The notes under the pieces are model-generated. The model was not told the DNA's origin and did no database searches. It was given only the letters and a program-made list of their open reading frames with translations. This document shows positions 1 to 6,616 of a stretch of DNA of 11,461 nt, piece by piece (within the stretch, counting starts at the first letter, position 1; each line of letters starts with the position of its first letter). Position numbers and translations under genes: made by a program. The stretch comes from CAYUHZ01 sp964444625 (lineage in GTDB: Bacteria; Patescibacteriota; Patescibacteriia; Patescibacteriales; GWC2-42-12), in NCBI GenBank assembly GCA_964444625.1, contig CAYUHZ010000028.1, positions 1 to 11,461 of the forward strand, read 5' to 3'.

Positions 1-135
1 GCTCAGGATCGTAACGGATATATTCAGAAACAGAAAAGAAAAATTCAACGACCAAGTCATGCTGGTTTCCTGCGGACTCTGGAATTGCCATTTATCCATG
101 AAGCGATAATTCCAGAATCTCCAGGAAGATTCTAA
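1..135 (+). CDS. Possible C-terminal end of a hypothetical protein, cut by the window edge
   Basis: Plus-strand frame 1 is open from the first base for 44 codons and stops with TAA at 133-135. It ends in ...FIHEAIIPESPGRF. I recognise no family. The reverse strand is also open in one frame across nearly the same stretch, so this may simply be non-coding DNA rich in inverted repeats, perhaps belonging to the adjacent insertion sequence. The part before base 1 is not visible, so neither start nor length can be judged. Low confidence that it is a gene. Confidence 0.2.
   Translation, partial: AQDRNGYIQKQKRKIQRPSHAGFLRTLELPFIHEAIIPESPGRF
78..133. repeat. Two overlapping inverted repeats
   Basis: TCTGGAATT at 78-86 pairs perfectly with AATTCCAGA at 108-116 (9-base arms, 21-base loop). 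Overlapping it, AGAATCT at 114-120 pairs with AGATTCT at 127-133 around the 6-base loop CCAGGA. The second hairpin is followed on the plus strand by AACTATTTT, only a broken T-run, so a terminator is possible but not convincing. The structure lies just beyond the 3' end of the decayed transposase and could be part of its end or an imperfect terminator for it. The two hairpins share bases 114-116, so they are mutually exclusive. Confidence 0.45.
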
Positions 136-148
136 CTATTTTAAGTTG

Positions 149-1052
149 CTATTTGGCAACAGGTCTATTATATAAATTATTCCATTGTTTGATTGCTCTT
201 TTTAACTCTAGTACAGTTTTAAATTTACGTCTATCATAAAACATTTCTTGATCCGTGCGGTGGCTACGTTCTACCTTGCTATTCTGCGCCGGTTTTCCCG
301 GGCCAATAAGATAATAAAGATATTATTTTACATTAAGAATAAATCCAGCGGATGAAGCCTGTGGTTCAACGGATTAGCTGATTTCTGATAGCCGGCATAT
401 CTATTAGTAAAACAGCTGTCATTATCCGCCTTGATCGCGCGTATCCGAAATGGCGCATGATTCAATAGCTTGACGACAAAATCAATGGCATGACCGTTGC
501 CCATATCATCGTAAATTTCCAAATGCCACCAGCGGGAAGCGCAATCAATGGTCGTGAATTGATAATATCGCTTTCTGCCAATCAAATCAGGCGCATATTC
601 AATATCAATCTCCACCAAATCTCCCTTGGCCAGCGGCGTTTTGATATATTTATATTTTAATTTTCTGGTTCGGTATTTTCTCGTTTACCCCTCGGATTTG
701 ATTATCTTGCCGATCGTCCGGTCATGGATTAATATATTCTCTTTTTTTAATTTGAAATTCAGTTTCTTAGCGCACAATTTTGTTTTATTCCGCAATTCGA
801 TTGTCCGTTCCTTAATCCTGATAGGCGTTTCATTCGGCTGGTTTTTGGGCCTGGTGGATTTTGGCATCAACCCTTCTTCGCCGAATTGCTTGTACAGCCC
901 AACCCATCTCTCGAGCGTCCTTCGACCGCCGGGAACACCTTGTCCACGCCAATTAATTTTATGTCTTTTTGGATGATGGACATAACCCATCTTAGCCACT
1001 CTTCCAGAACGTTGCTTGGCAACTTTATACACATATTTGCCAATTTTCCCAT
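149..1052 (-). pseudogene. Broken IS481/IS3-like DDE integrase transposase
   Basis: Read on the minus strand, this is a helix-turn-helix plus rve-type integrase transposase with several lesions. The HTH part (about 1032-688) includes TLERWVGLYKQFGEEGL and KSTRPKNQPNETP. A TAA at 685-687 interrupts it in frame, and the same frame continues after the stop into the catalytic core. The first Asp is in VEIDIEYAP and the second in IKADNDSCF. A second TAA (328-330) and a frameshift near 310-327 then move the reading into another frame, which starts GPGKPAQNSKVERSHRTDQE (carrying the DDE glutamate) and ends in NNLYNRPVAK at a TAG (149-151). Intact relatives continue past that point by roughly 20 residues, so the C-terminus is also lost. 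The N-terminus is unclear: a second frame beginning at 1052 shows LRWVMSIIQK, suggesting another frameshift near 960-985. No terminal inverted repeats or target duplication could be matched. It is dead as an autonomous transposase unless recoded. Confidence 0.85.
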
Positions 1053-1096
1053 AGTTTTTGGAAAACCGCCATATGTGTGTACATATTACTTTAGAG

Positions 1097-1135
1097 ACTT
1101 CTTTCTTTAACGAAACTGTGTTATAATAAAGAAGT
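1097..1135 (+). promoter_or_regulatory. Extended -10 promoter inside an inverted repeat, upstream of the isomerase
   Basis: A consensus TATAAT lies at 1122-1127, preceded by TGT at 1119-1121, giving an extended -10 (TGtTATAAT). The -35 position (1099-1104, TTCTTT) is poor, which is typical where an extended -10 compensates. Transcription would begin near 1134, leaving an untranslated leader of about 68 bases before the ATG at 1202. An 8-base inverted repeat, ACTTCTTT at 1097-1104 and AAAGAAGT at 1128-1135, brackets the core promoter and could be an operator or chance. The leader also holds the palindrome CCCTAGGG (1154-1161 region). The promoter sits just outside the broken transposase and may derive from the insertion sequence end. 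Confidence 0.55.
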
Positions 1136-1201
1136 TGAATTATTATAAATAACCCTAGGGGCAGTACCCACGAGGAATAGAAGATTTAACGATAAAATTT
1201 T

Positions 1202-2314
1202 ATGATTTTAGACAATCAAATGATTTTTGCTAAATTGGACAAATACAATGTTCGCAAATCAATAGAATTATTACCGGATCAAGTCAGGCAAGTTTTGTCA
1301 GACGCAGAATTGATAAAAATACCTCGAGATTACTCCTCGATAAATAAAGTGGTGATCAATGGTATGGGCGGATCAAATCTTGGAGCTCACGTGATCAAAG
1401 CGGTTTTGGCCGGAGAATTGAAAGTCCCAATAATTATCGAGCCCGGCTATGACGTGCCGGCTTTTGTAGACAGGGATACTTTATATGTGATTTCTTCTTA
1501 TTCCGGTACTACCGAAGAGCCGATTTCTACCTATCGCGAAGCCAAGAAGCGAGGCGCCAAAATTATGGCTATAACCTCAGACATTCCCAAGGCCAAGCTT
1601 TATGAATTAATGATAAAGGAGAATATCCCGGGTTATGTTTTTAAGCCTGAATATAACCCATCTGGACAGCCAAGGCTCGGAACAGGTTACTCAATATTCG
1701 GCCTGATGGCGCTATTGGCCAAGGTTGATCTTTATAAAATCAAAGTCAAAGATGTAGAAAACATTATTGCTGAAATGGAAATCAGAACCAGAGGGATGAG
1801 AACAGAGGAGCCAACAACCGATAACAAAGCCAAAAAATTAGCAGAAAAAATAATGGGCAGAATTCCGGTGTTAATAGGGGCGGAATTTTTGGCAGGCAAT
1901 TTGCATATCATGCGCAACCAGATCAATGAATCCGCCAAACAATTCTCGACCTTCTTAATTCTGCCTGATTTAAATCATTACGCCATGGAGGGCTTGAGCT
2001 TACCTGAAGAAAACAAAGATAATATAATATTTGTTTTTTTTAATTCAAAATTATACGATAAAAGAGTGCAAAAGAGAGTTCTGCTCACCCAGGATGTAGT
2101 TGAAAAAAACAAAGTAAATGTTATTAATTATGAGTTGACAGGCAAAAATAAGCTGTCCCAGTCTTTTGAAATGCTTCAACTTGGCTCATGGATAAGTTAT
2201 TACCTTGGCATACTTAATGATGTTGACCCAGTGAAGATTCCTTGGGTTGATTGGTTCAAGGAACAACTTAAAATTTTTTTAAAAAAGTATCAGGACGATC
2301 GGCTATTCAAATGA
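1202..2314 (+). CDS. Bifunctional phosphoglucose/phosphomannose isomerase
   Basis: Predicted cytosolic enzyme of 370 residues that interconverts fructose 6-phosphate with glucose 6-phosphate and mannose 6-phosphate, of the archaeal/CPR SIS-domain type rather than classical Pgi. The first SIS domain shows the sugar-phosphate loop GMGGSNLG (54-61) and SSYSGTTEE (98-106). NPSGQPRLGTGYS follows at 152-164. The second half has NQINESAK with Glu243 and LNHYAMEG with His259, matching the catalytic Glu and His described for the Pyrobaculum enzyme, and a C-terminal PWVDWFKEQL. Length is close to the family's usual 300-370. No in-frame start exists upstream of 1202 because TAA lies at 1193-1195; an in-frame ATG at 1220 is a weaker alternative. 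No Shine-Dalgarno lies at normal distance (GAGGA is about 25 bases upstream). It is the only intact plus-strand gene and ends 2 bases before a convergent transposase remnant. It could supply glucose 6-phosphate to the glucan genes on the other strand. Confidence 0.93.
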   Translation: MILDNQMIFAKLDKYNVRKSIELLPDQVRQVLSDAELIKIPRDYSSINKVVINGMGGSNLGAHVIKAVLAGELKVPIIIEPGYDVPAFVDRDTLYVISSYSGTTEEPISTYREAKKRGAKIMAITSDIPKAKLYELMIKENIPGYVFKPEYNPSGQPRLGTGYSIFGLMALLAKVDLYKIKVKDVENIIAEMEIRTRGMRTEEPTTDNKAKKLAEKIMGRIPVLIGAEFLAGNLHIMRNQINESAKQFSTFLILPDLNHYAMEGLSLPEENKDNIIFVFFNSKLYDKRVQKRVLLTQDVVEKNKVNVINYELTGKNKLSQSFEMLQLGSWISYYLGILNDVDPVKIPWVDWFKEQLKIFLKKYQDDRLFK

Positions 2315-2315
2315 A

Positions 2316-2546
2316 TTACGGATCATACGCAATTTCTGTGGACTGAGCATATAACTTGGCAATCCGCAAAAGGTGGAATTTGCGATCTTGGACTCCTCTG
2401 ACAATAGATCTTGATGCTTTTAATTTTGCGTTAAACGACTCGACTGAAACATTTGCGCTTCGATTAATAAAATAATTCAGAATAGTCGCTTCATGCAAAC
2501 GAATTGTAAATCCTTGTAGGATATAGTCGTAATTTGTAGTAAAAAA
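2316..2546 (-). pseudogene. C-terminal remnant of an ISL3/ISAon1-like transposase
   Basis: The minus-strand frame open from 2546 to the TAA at 2547-2549 boundary encodes about 76 residues with the hallmark end of ISL3-type (ISAon1-like) DDE transposases: TIRLHEATILNYFINRSAN, then VESFNAKLKASR with the likely catalytic Glu, then RGVQDRKFHLLRIAKLYA. Intact members are several hundred residues long; only the last part is left here, and the same frame is stopped by TAA at 2547-2549. A methionine or TTG start within it is not meaningful. It abuts the 3' end of the isomerase gene, which suggests the element inserted there and then decayed. A region at the right edge of the window may be a second copy. 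Confidence 0.8.
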
Positions 2547-2587
2547 TTAGCCTAAACTGCGTTTTTGATTATTGCGTTCATGTTTAT

Positions 2588-2615
2588 ATTATAGTGTAAT
2601 TTTGGATAATAACAA
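2588..2615 (-). promoter_or_regulatory. Near-consensus minus-strand promoter facing the transposase remnant
   Basis: On the minus strand TTGTTA (2610-2615) and TATAAT (2588-2593) are separated by 16 bases. An ATG follows at 2581-2579 but its frame stops after nine codons, so no gene is left for it to drive. It is best read as the surviving promoter of the decayed transposase, or as a chance match in AT-rich DNA. It lies just after the stop of the MEMO-AMMECR1 gene and points away from it toward the convergent isomerase gene, so it could produce antisense RNA to the isomerase 3' end. Confidence 0.4.
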
Positions 2616-2626
2616 AAGTCGCTGGC

Positions 2627-4057
2627 TTATTGAAAAACCTGCGCCGTAAAAATTAATAACTCCACCGCTGGATCATCCCGATAACAACCAGCGGGCAAGC
2701 CAGCCTTATCTTCGCATAAATGGTCCAAAAACTCCTCTAATGTCCAATTGGTTTCAGTTGCTACTTGCGGCAAAAAAACTCCAGTATGAAAACCTTTCTT
2801 TACAATAACGCCGTGCTTGCCTAATTCAATCAGCCGCCAATTGTTTATTTTCTCCGGTATGGACAAGGCGCTAATTTCATATTCAAGTTGAATTAATTCT
2901 TTTTCTTCTACTGGAAAAAATCTGTGATCATTGATGGCGGCGGCAATCGCCATGTCGCGCACCACTTGCCATAAAGCAGAACCATTGGGCGCTATTTGAC
3001 CGATACAACCTCGCAATTGTCCCTGTTTGTGCAGGGTGACAAAAGCGCCTTGCCGCCAATCCAACCGTTCATCTGAATTAGAAAAATTCATTATTTTGCC
3101 ATATTTAATAAAATTTTCCACAGCTTCCCTTGCCAGTTTTACTAATTTTTCCTTTTGCTCGGAACTTAAGATGCTTCGATTAATCTCTCGGCTGATATTT
3201 TTTTCATTTTGATAATAAATTACGGCTCCATAGCCAACAACTCTGGCAACATCCCCTCCTGATATATCACCGCTGGTAGAACGGCTTAATATTTCCGGCT
3301 CTTGCCAGCCAAGCTTCCGCGACAAAACCATCGCTGTTTTTACGCCATCAATACCGCAAAGCAGGGTTTGCATTCCCGGTATCTCCTGTTCTTCTGTTTG
3401 TTTGACATGCTCATCCAAAGCAAGGACATCTCCTTGCATAATAAGTTCCAATGTTTTTTGATCGATCAAGGCGGCTGAATCTTTAGTGGGATAATGCGAA
3501 AGATCGGTGGAAACAACCAGCAAGTCGTCTGCGCTAAAAATTTCGACTAATGCCTGGGTTAATTTTTCATAACCCAAATCATTAATATTGCCAAAGAGTA
3601 TCGGCACTATTTTAAAATTATTTTTTAATACTGTTTGCAAAAACGGCAACTGAACTTCAATGGTATGATCATATAAATGGGCCTGGCTATCTAGTTTTAT
3701 CTGAGCATCAAAAAGGCTTAATTTTTTAACCTTCTCCCGATCAACCGGCACCAAACCAAGCGGTGTTTGCCAAGCATCGGAATCATCAACGGCAATCCCA
3801 TCAAAATATTTTACATGAGAGTTACATAGTAAAAAAACAGTTCGAATTTCACGCTCTTCTAATTTTTTATAACCCGCTGCCGCGGTTGTTCCGCTATAAT
3901 AATAGCCGGCATGAGGAACAATAATAGCCCGCACCAAACTAGATGCTCCGGATCGAGCAACGAGGTTTAAATTCTTGATTATTTCTTTTTTTAGCTCTTC
4001 TTTTTTGGCTGGATAAAAATTACCAGCGGCTTGAGGTTGTCTAATTTTTTCAACCAT
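2627..4057 (-). CDS. MEMO-AMMECR1 fusion protein (AmmeMemoRadiSam proteins B and A)
   Basis: A 476-residue fusion. Residues about 5-285 are a MEMO domain, related in fold to LigB-type nonheme-iron dioxygenases: AGNFYP, VPHAGYYYSG (His49), LLCNSH (His81), YDHTIEVQLPFL, STDLSHY (Asp185, His188) and LLCGIDG (Cys234). His49, His81 and Cys234 correspond to the metal-site His49, His81 and Cys244 of human MEMO1, so the site looks intact. Residues about 300-476 are an AMMECR1 domain with its signature LRGCIG (348-353), then DMAIAAAINDHRF and a conserved LEYEIS strand. The biochemical role is not settled; in many prokaryotes these two domains are encoded with a radical SAM protein, suggesting a shared modification reaction. 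None is in this window. It is probably cytosolic, with no signal peptide or membrane segment. The start is the ATG at 4055-4057 with AAGGA close by and GGGAGG further upstream, the clearest ribosome binding region in the window. The 112-base gap before it suggests its own transcript. Confidence 0.93.
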   Translation of the reverse strand: MVEKIRQPQAAGNFYPAKKEELKKEIIKNLNLVARSGASSLVRAIIVPHAGYYYSGTTAAAGYKKLEEREIRTVFLLCNSHVKYFDGIAVDDSDAWQTPLGLVPVDREKVKKLSLFDAQIKLDSQAHLYDHTIEVQLPFLQTVLKNNFKIVPILFGNINDLGYEKLTQALVEIFSADDLLVVSTDLSHYPTKDSAALIDQKTLELIMQGDVLALDEHVKQTEEQEIPGMQTLLCGIDGVKTAMVLSRKLGWQEPEILSRSTSGDISGGDVARVVGYGAVIYYQNEKNISREINRSILSSEQKEKLVKLAREAVENFIKYGKIMNFSNSDERLDWRQGAFVTLHKQGQLRGCIGQIAPNGSALWQVVRDMAIAAAINDHRFFPVEEKELIQLEYEISALSIPEKINNWRLIELGKHGVIVKKGFHTGVFLPQVATETNWTLEEFLDHLCEDKAGLPAGCYRDDPAVELLIFTAQVFQ

Positions 4058-4169
4058 ATTTCCTTGCGCCTCCCTACTTTAACCGTAAGTTAATAAAAAA
4101 CTATTAAAAAATTCATACCATGCACAAAAACAATTAATCATGCGGCCCTAAACGCTTACTTTTAAAGTT

Positions 4170-4691
4170 TTATATATTCAGCAAATCAGCTCTAAGCAAA
4201 TCAATTTCCCCTGTTTTAGTTTGCCAGCAAGCGAAACTCGGTTTAGAAAAAGTTCCCGCCAAGGCGCCGGGGTTAAACGTCTTGATATCATCTACAGTTT
4301 CTTCCCATGGTTTGTGGGTATGACCATAAAAAATAATTTTTTTGTGGTTCGTTAATATTTGTTGATTCATTAAATCGCTTAATTCTTCGATAAACGAAGG
4401 CTCGTGGCATATCCCAACTAAAAAATTTTCAGTCAATACAAAAAAACCAAATCTTCCTAAATAAGAAATATTTTGATATCTTTTTATCTCCTCTGGATTA
4501 TATATTTCCGTATTTCCTCTGACTAGATATATCTTCCCGGCAAATCCATTTGCAAAAATTTTTAAAGTTTCACTGTTTGTTATATCGCCGCAACAAATAA
4601 CCGATTCGATTTCATTTTTTTTAACCCATGATAAAAATTGCCTCAAATAAGGCAAGTTATCATGAACATCTGAAGCGATGGCGATTTTCAT
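4170..4691 (-). CDS. YfcE/MJ0936-like metallophosphoesterase
   Basis: A 173-residue calcineurin-like phosphoesterase of the small YfcE/MJ0936 class, whose members hydrolyse phosphodiesters with two divalent metals; the natural substrate is unknown. Visible motifs are SDVHDN (Asp8, His10), CCGDIT (Asp36), RGNTE (Asn60), GICHEPSF (His96), YGHTHKP (His124, His126) and FNPGAL (140-145). All the usual metal ligands are present. Family members more often have THG at the fourth motif; CHEPS here is a mild variant that keeps the histidine. Length matches the family (about 160-180). It starts 9 bases after the permease stop, so the two are very likely co-transcribed. No Shine-Dalgarno is visible before the ATG, consistent with translational coupling. 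It is the last gene before a 112-base gap with no clear terminator. Confidence 0.88.
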   Translation of the reverse strand: MKIAIASDVHDNLPYLRQFLSWVKKNEIESVICCGDITNSETLKIFANGFAGKIYLVRGNTEIYNPEEIKRYQNISYLGRFGFFVLTENFLVGICHEPSFIEELSDLMNQQILTNHKKIIFYGHTHKPWEETVDDIKTFNPGALAGTFSKPSFACWQTKTGEIDLLRADLLNI

Positions 4692-4700
4692 AAACTCGTT

Positions 4701-5834
4701 TTATTTTAAAACCTCCCAAAACTCATAGACTAAACCAGCCAGAAACAAGAGGGACATGGCTAATGATAGCTTTTTGTTGGCTTTATTATTTAAGGCGGAA
4801 ACCTGCTCCGGCCTAGCTTTCACGCCAAAAATCAACCAAAGTAAAATTATGCCGATTACACCGCCGCAAATGGAACCGGTTAGGCTGACGATTTTAGTTA
4901 AATCGCGGAAACCGAATAAAAAAAATAAGAACGGCACGATACAAGCCAGCGCCCAGGAAATATGTTTATTGATTTTAAAATCCCACCAAAAAACTTCTCG
5001 CAATGATTGGCTGATGATCAAAAAAGAGGTGGCGACGGCTAGTAAGCCGAAAACTAACGCGAACATAATAACTCCGTCATTGAATACAAGCCTTAAGCCG
5101 GACAAAGTATCTTTAGTCGTTTGCTCTCCGGTAATCCCTACCACCAAAAAAACAAACGACAGAGTGATAAAGGCGGCGATCGAGGTTCCCCAAGAAATTG
5201 CGCTCTTTATTTTTTGTTTGTCGTTTTGCAACAATTTGCATACTTCCGGTATGGCCGCCGATCCTCCGACAGCGAAGAAAATAGGGCCGTAAGGCAACAA
5301 AAAATTTTGCCAATCATTTATAACATAATTACCCAAACTAATAAAATCAAAACCACGCCAACCAATTAAACCGATAATTAATATTAAAAAACCGGTCATT
5401 ACTAGTTCCGTGCTGGCAATCGCTCTAATTCCTAATAATACAATTAACGAAAGTATCGAGAAAAAAACTGCCGTATAAGCAAGTTGTCCGCCCCCGAAAG
5501 TCTGGCCGAATAGTTGATACGAAAACAATCCTCCGACAATAATATACGCCAAAATAGCTCCATAATCGCTGATCATATTGATAAATAAAGTGGCTTTTTT
5601 GTGTTTTGCTCCGAAATATTTTTCCACATACCCTGGTAAGCGGTGCTCGGTTTTTGTTGACAATACAATTTCAGCATAAAGCCAGTGCAAATAATTTTGC
5701 ACTACGCCCAAAATAATAATATAAACAAATAGCCAAACAATCCCCGCTTGGTTTATAACATAAGGGACGGTAAAGATGCCGACGCCGACGATAGTTCCAA
5801 TCAAGGTAGCAATGGCCAATAAATAGTTTTTCAT
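4701..5834 (-). CDS. Amino acid permease, aromatic amino acid (HAAAP/TyrP-like) type
   Basis: A 377-residue, very hydrophobic inner-membrane protein with about 11 predicted membrane segments. The first contains IGTIVGVGIFTVPYVI (12-27), the small-residue unwound helix typical of APC-superfamily transporters. GGSAAIPEVCK (190-200) matches the second broken helix (TM6) in these families. The overall pattern is closest to Trp/Tyr permeases (PF03222, proton-coupled amino acid uptake). The family is clear, the substrate is not: aromatic amino acids are a guess. Length is near the usual 390-410. Uptake of amino acids would suit a host-dependent or biosynthetically poor bacterium. Upstream lies a 162-base non-coding gap (5835-5996) with a 7-base inverted repeat (TTTCCGA 5950-5956, TCGGAAA 5987-5993). 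That gap could hold its promoter, but no strong -35/-10 pair is visible. The metallophosphoesterase follows after 9 bases. Confidence 0.88.
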   Translation of the reverse strand: MKNYLLAIATLIGTIVGVGIFTVPYVINQAGIVWLFVYIIILGVVQNYLHWLYAEIVLSTKTEHRLPGYVEKYFGAKHKKATLFINMISDYGAILAYIIVGGLFSYQLFGQTFGGGQLAYTAVFFSILSLIVLLGIRAIASTELVMTGFLILIIGLIGWRGFDFISLGNYVINDWQNFLLPYGPIFFAVGGSAAIPEVCKLLQNDKQKIKSAISWGTSIAAFITLSFVFLVVGITGEQTTKDTLSGLRLVFNDGVIMFALVFGLLAVATSFLIISQSLREVFWWDFKINKHISWALACIVPFLFFLFGFRDLTKIVSLTGSICGGVIGIILLWLIFGVKARPEQVSALNNKANKKLSLAMSLLFLAGLVYEFWEVLK

Positions 5835-5996
5835 AGTTTTTTCTGTTTCTAGGGCTTATTCAAATATTTCCATTTCGCCGGTTGGCCGAATTATCGGTAA
5901 AACATGCTTGTGCCGAACAAACTGATAATATACCCTTTTATCTCCGTGCTTTCCGACTACATTCTTTCGCTATTCCGTCTGGACAATCGGAAAAAT

Positions 5997-6569
5997 TTAT
6001 TTTTCACCAAGCCAATTGAAAATTTTTTTAGTCAAATTTTCATCCGGCAGTTTTTTTGTTTCAACAACCAGATAAGGCAGGACGGTTTTTTTTATTTCAA
6101 TTAAGTACTGCCTCTGTTGTTTGATATACCATGCTGGTTCCTTGGTAATCCTTCCGTAATGAGGATAAAGGCACAAACGATCTTTGATTCTTTTTTCCAA
6201 AAGTTTTTTATCTTCAGTGAAGGTAATTAGGATAATTTTAAAACCAAGCGACAACAGAGCTTTTTCAACTGTTTGATAAGATATTTCTACATTACGATGG
6301 ATAATGTTATTAACAACGTCAGATAGGTGAAATTTTTCTACGATTATATTTTTTTCCGATATTTTTTTGAAGATATTAAGATAACCGTCTATAATTGGTT
6401 GACCAAGTTTGGTGCCAAAGAAACCGATGTCGCAATTAAACCAGTGGCAACCATCCAGAACGTAGCCGCTCCGGTTGTATTTTGGTTCAAGAAAGTTATA
6501 AACTTGAGATATCAGCCAGCTTTTGCCGGCCAATTCAGCGCCTTCAAAAATTAAGTGGTGGTTAGCCAT
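5997..6569 (-). CDS. Thymidylate-kinase-like P-loop protein
   Basis: A 190-residue P-loop NTPase. The Walker A motif is FEGAELAGKSWL (Gly10 to Ser17 by the ATG start). Its form and the length resemble thymidylate kinase and deoxynucleoside kinase relatives, which phosphorylate nucleotides with ATP. Where thymidylate kinase has its DR motif (Asp-Arg-Tyr/Phe ... Ser), this protein has VEKFHLS (Glu78, Lys79, Ser83). A basic stretch, KRIKDRL, is plausibly the lid. The charged residues are conservatively changed, so kinase activity is possible but the substrate is likely not dTMP. I chose the ATG at 6567-6569; a TTG two codons upstream is possible. No Shine-Dalgarno is visible. It follows the PHP gene by 47 bases on the same strand and may share its transcript, though no functional link is known. 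It is probably soluble and cytosolic. Confidence 0.75.
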   Translation of the reverse strand: MANHHLIFEGAELAGKSWLISQVYNFLEPKYNRSGYVLDGCHWFNCDIGFFGTKLGQPIIDGYLNIFKKISEKNIIVEKFHLSDVVNNIIHRNVEISYQTVEKALLSLGFKIILITFTEDKKLLEKRIKDRLCLYPHYGRITKEPAWYIKQQRQYLIEIKKTVLPYLVVETKKLPDENLTKKIFNWLGEK

Positions 6570-6616
6570 GATCAACGGTGTTTAGTAGTTAGTTTGTCAT
6601 AGTTGTTATCGGTTAG

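Noticed and set aside
685..687. Possible programmed stop readthrough or a recoded TAA in the transposase
   Set aside because: TAA terminates intact genes in this window, and the same transposase also has a second TAA and a frameshift, so simple decay explains it.
626..1110. Plus-strand open frames across the transposase region
   Set aside because: They are complements of the recognisable minus-strand transposase; no motif was seen in them.
2365..2384. CGCAAA/TTTGCG hairpin after the isomerase as a terminator
   Set aside because: It lies within the transposase remnant's coding sequence, has a short AT-rich stem and no T-run after it.
4756..5292. A 178-codon plus-strand open frame opposite the permease
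   Set aside because: It is antisense to a permease with clear transporter motifs, has a low-complexity Lys/Pro/Thr-rich composition typical of the reverse of membrane-protein codons, and shows no known domain.
5835..5996. Possible small gene or terminator in the 162-base gap before the permease
   Set aside because: Minus-strand frames are only 19-20 codons or less before a stop, and the 7-base inverted repeat has a 30-base loop and no T-run on the correct side for a terminator.
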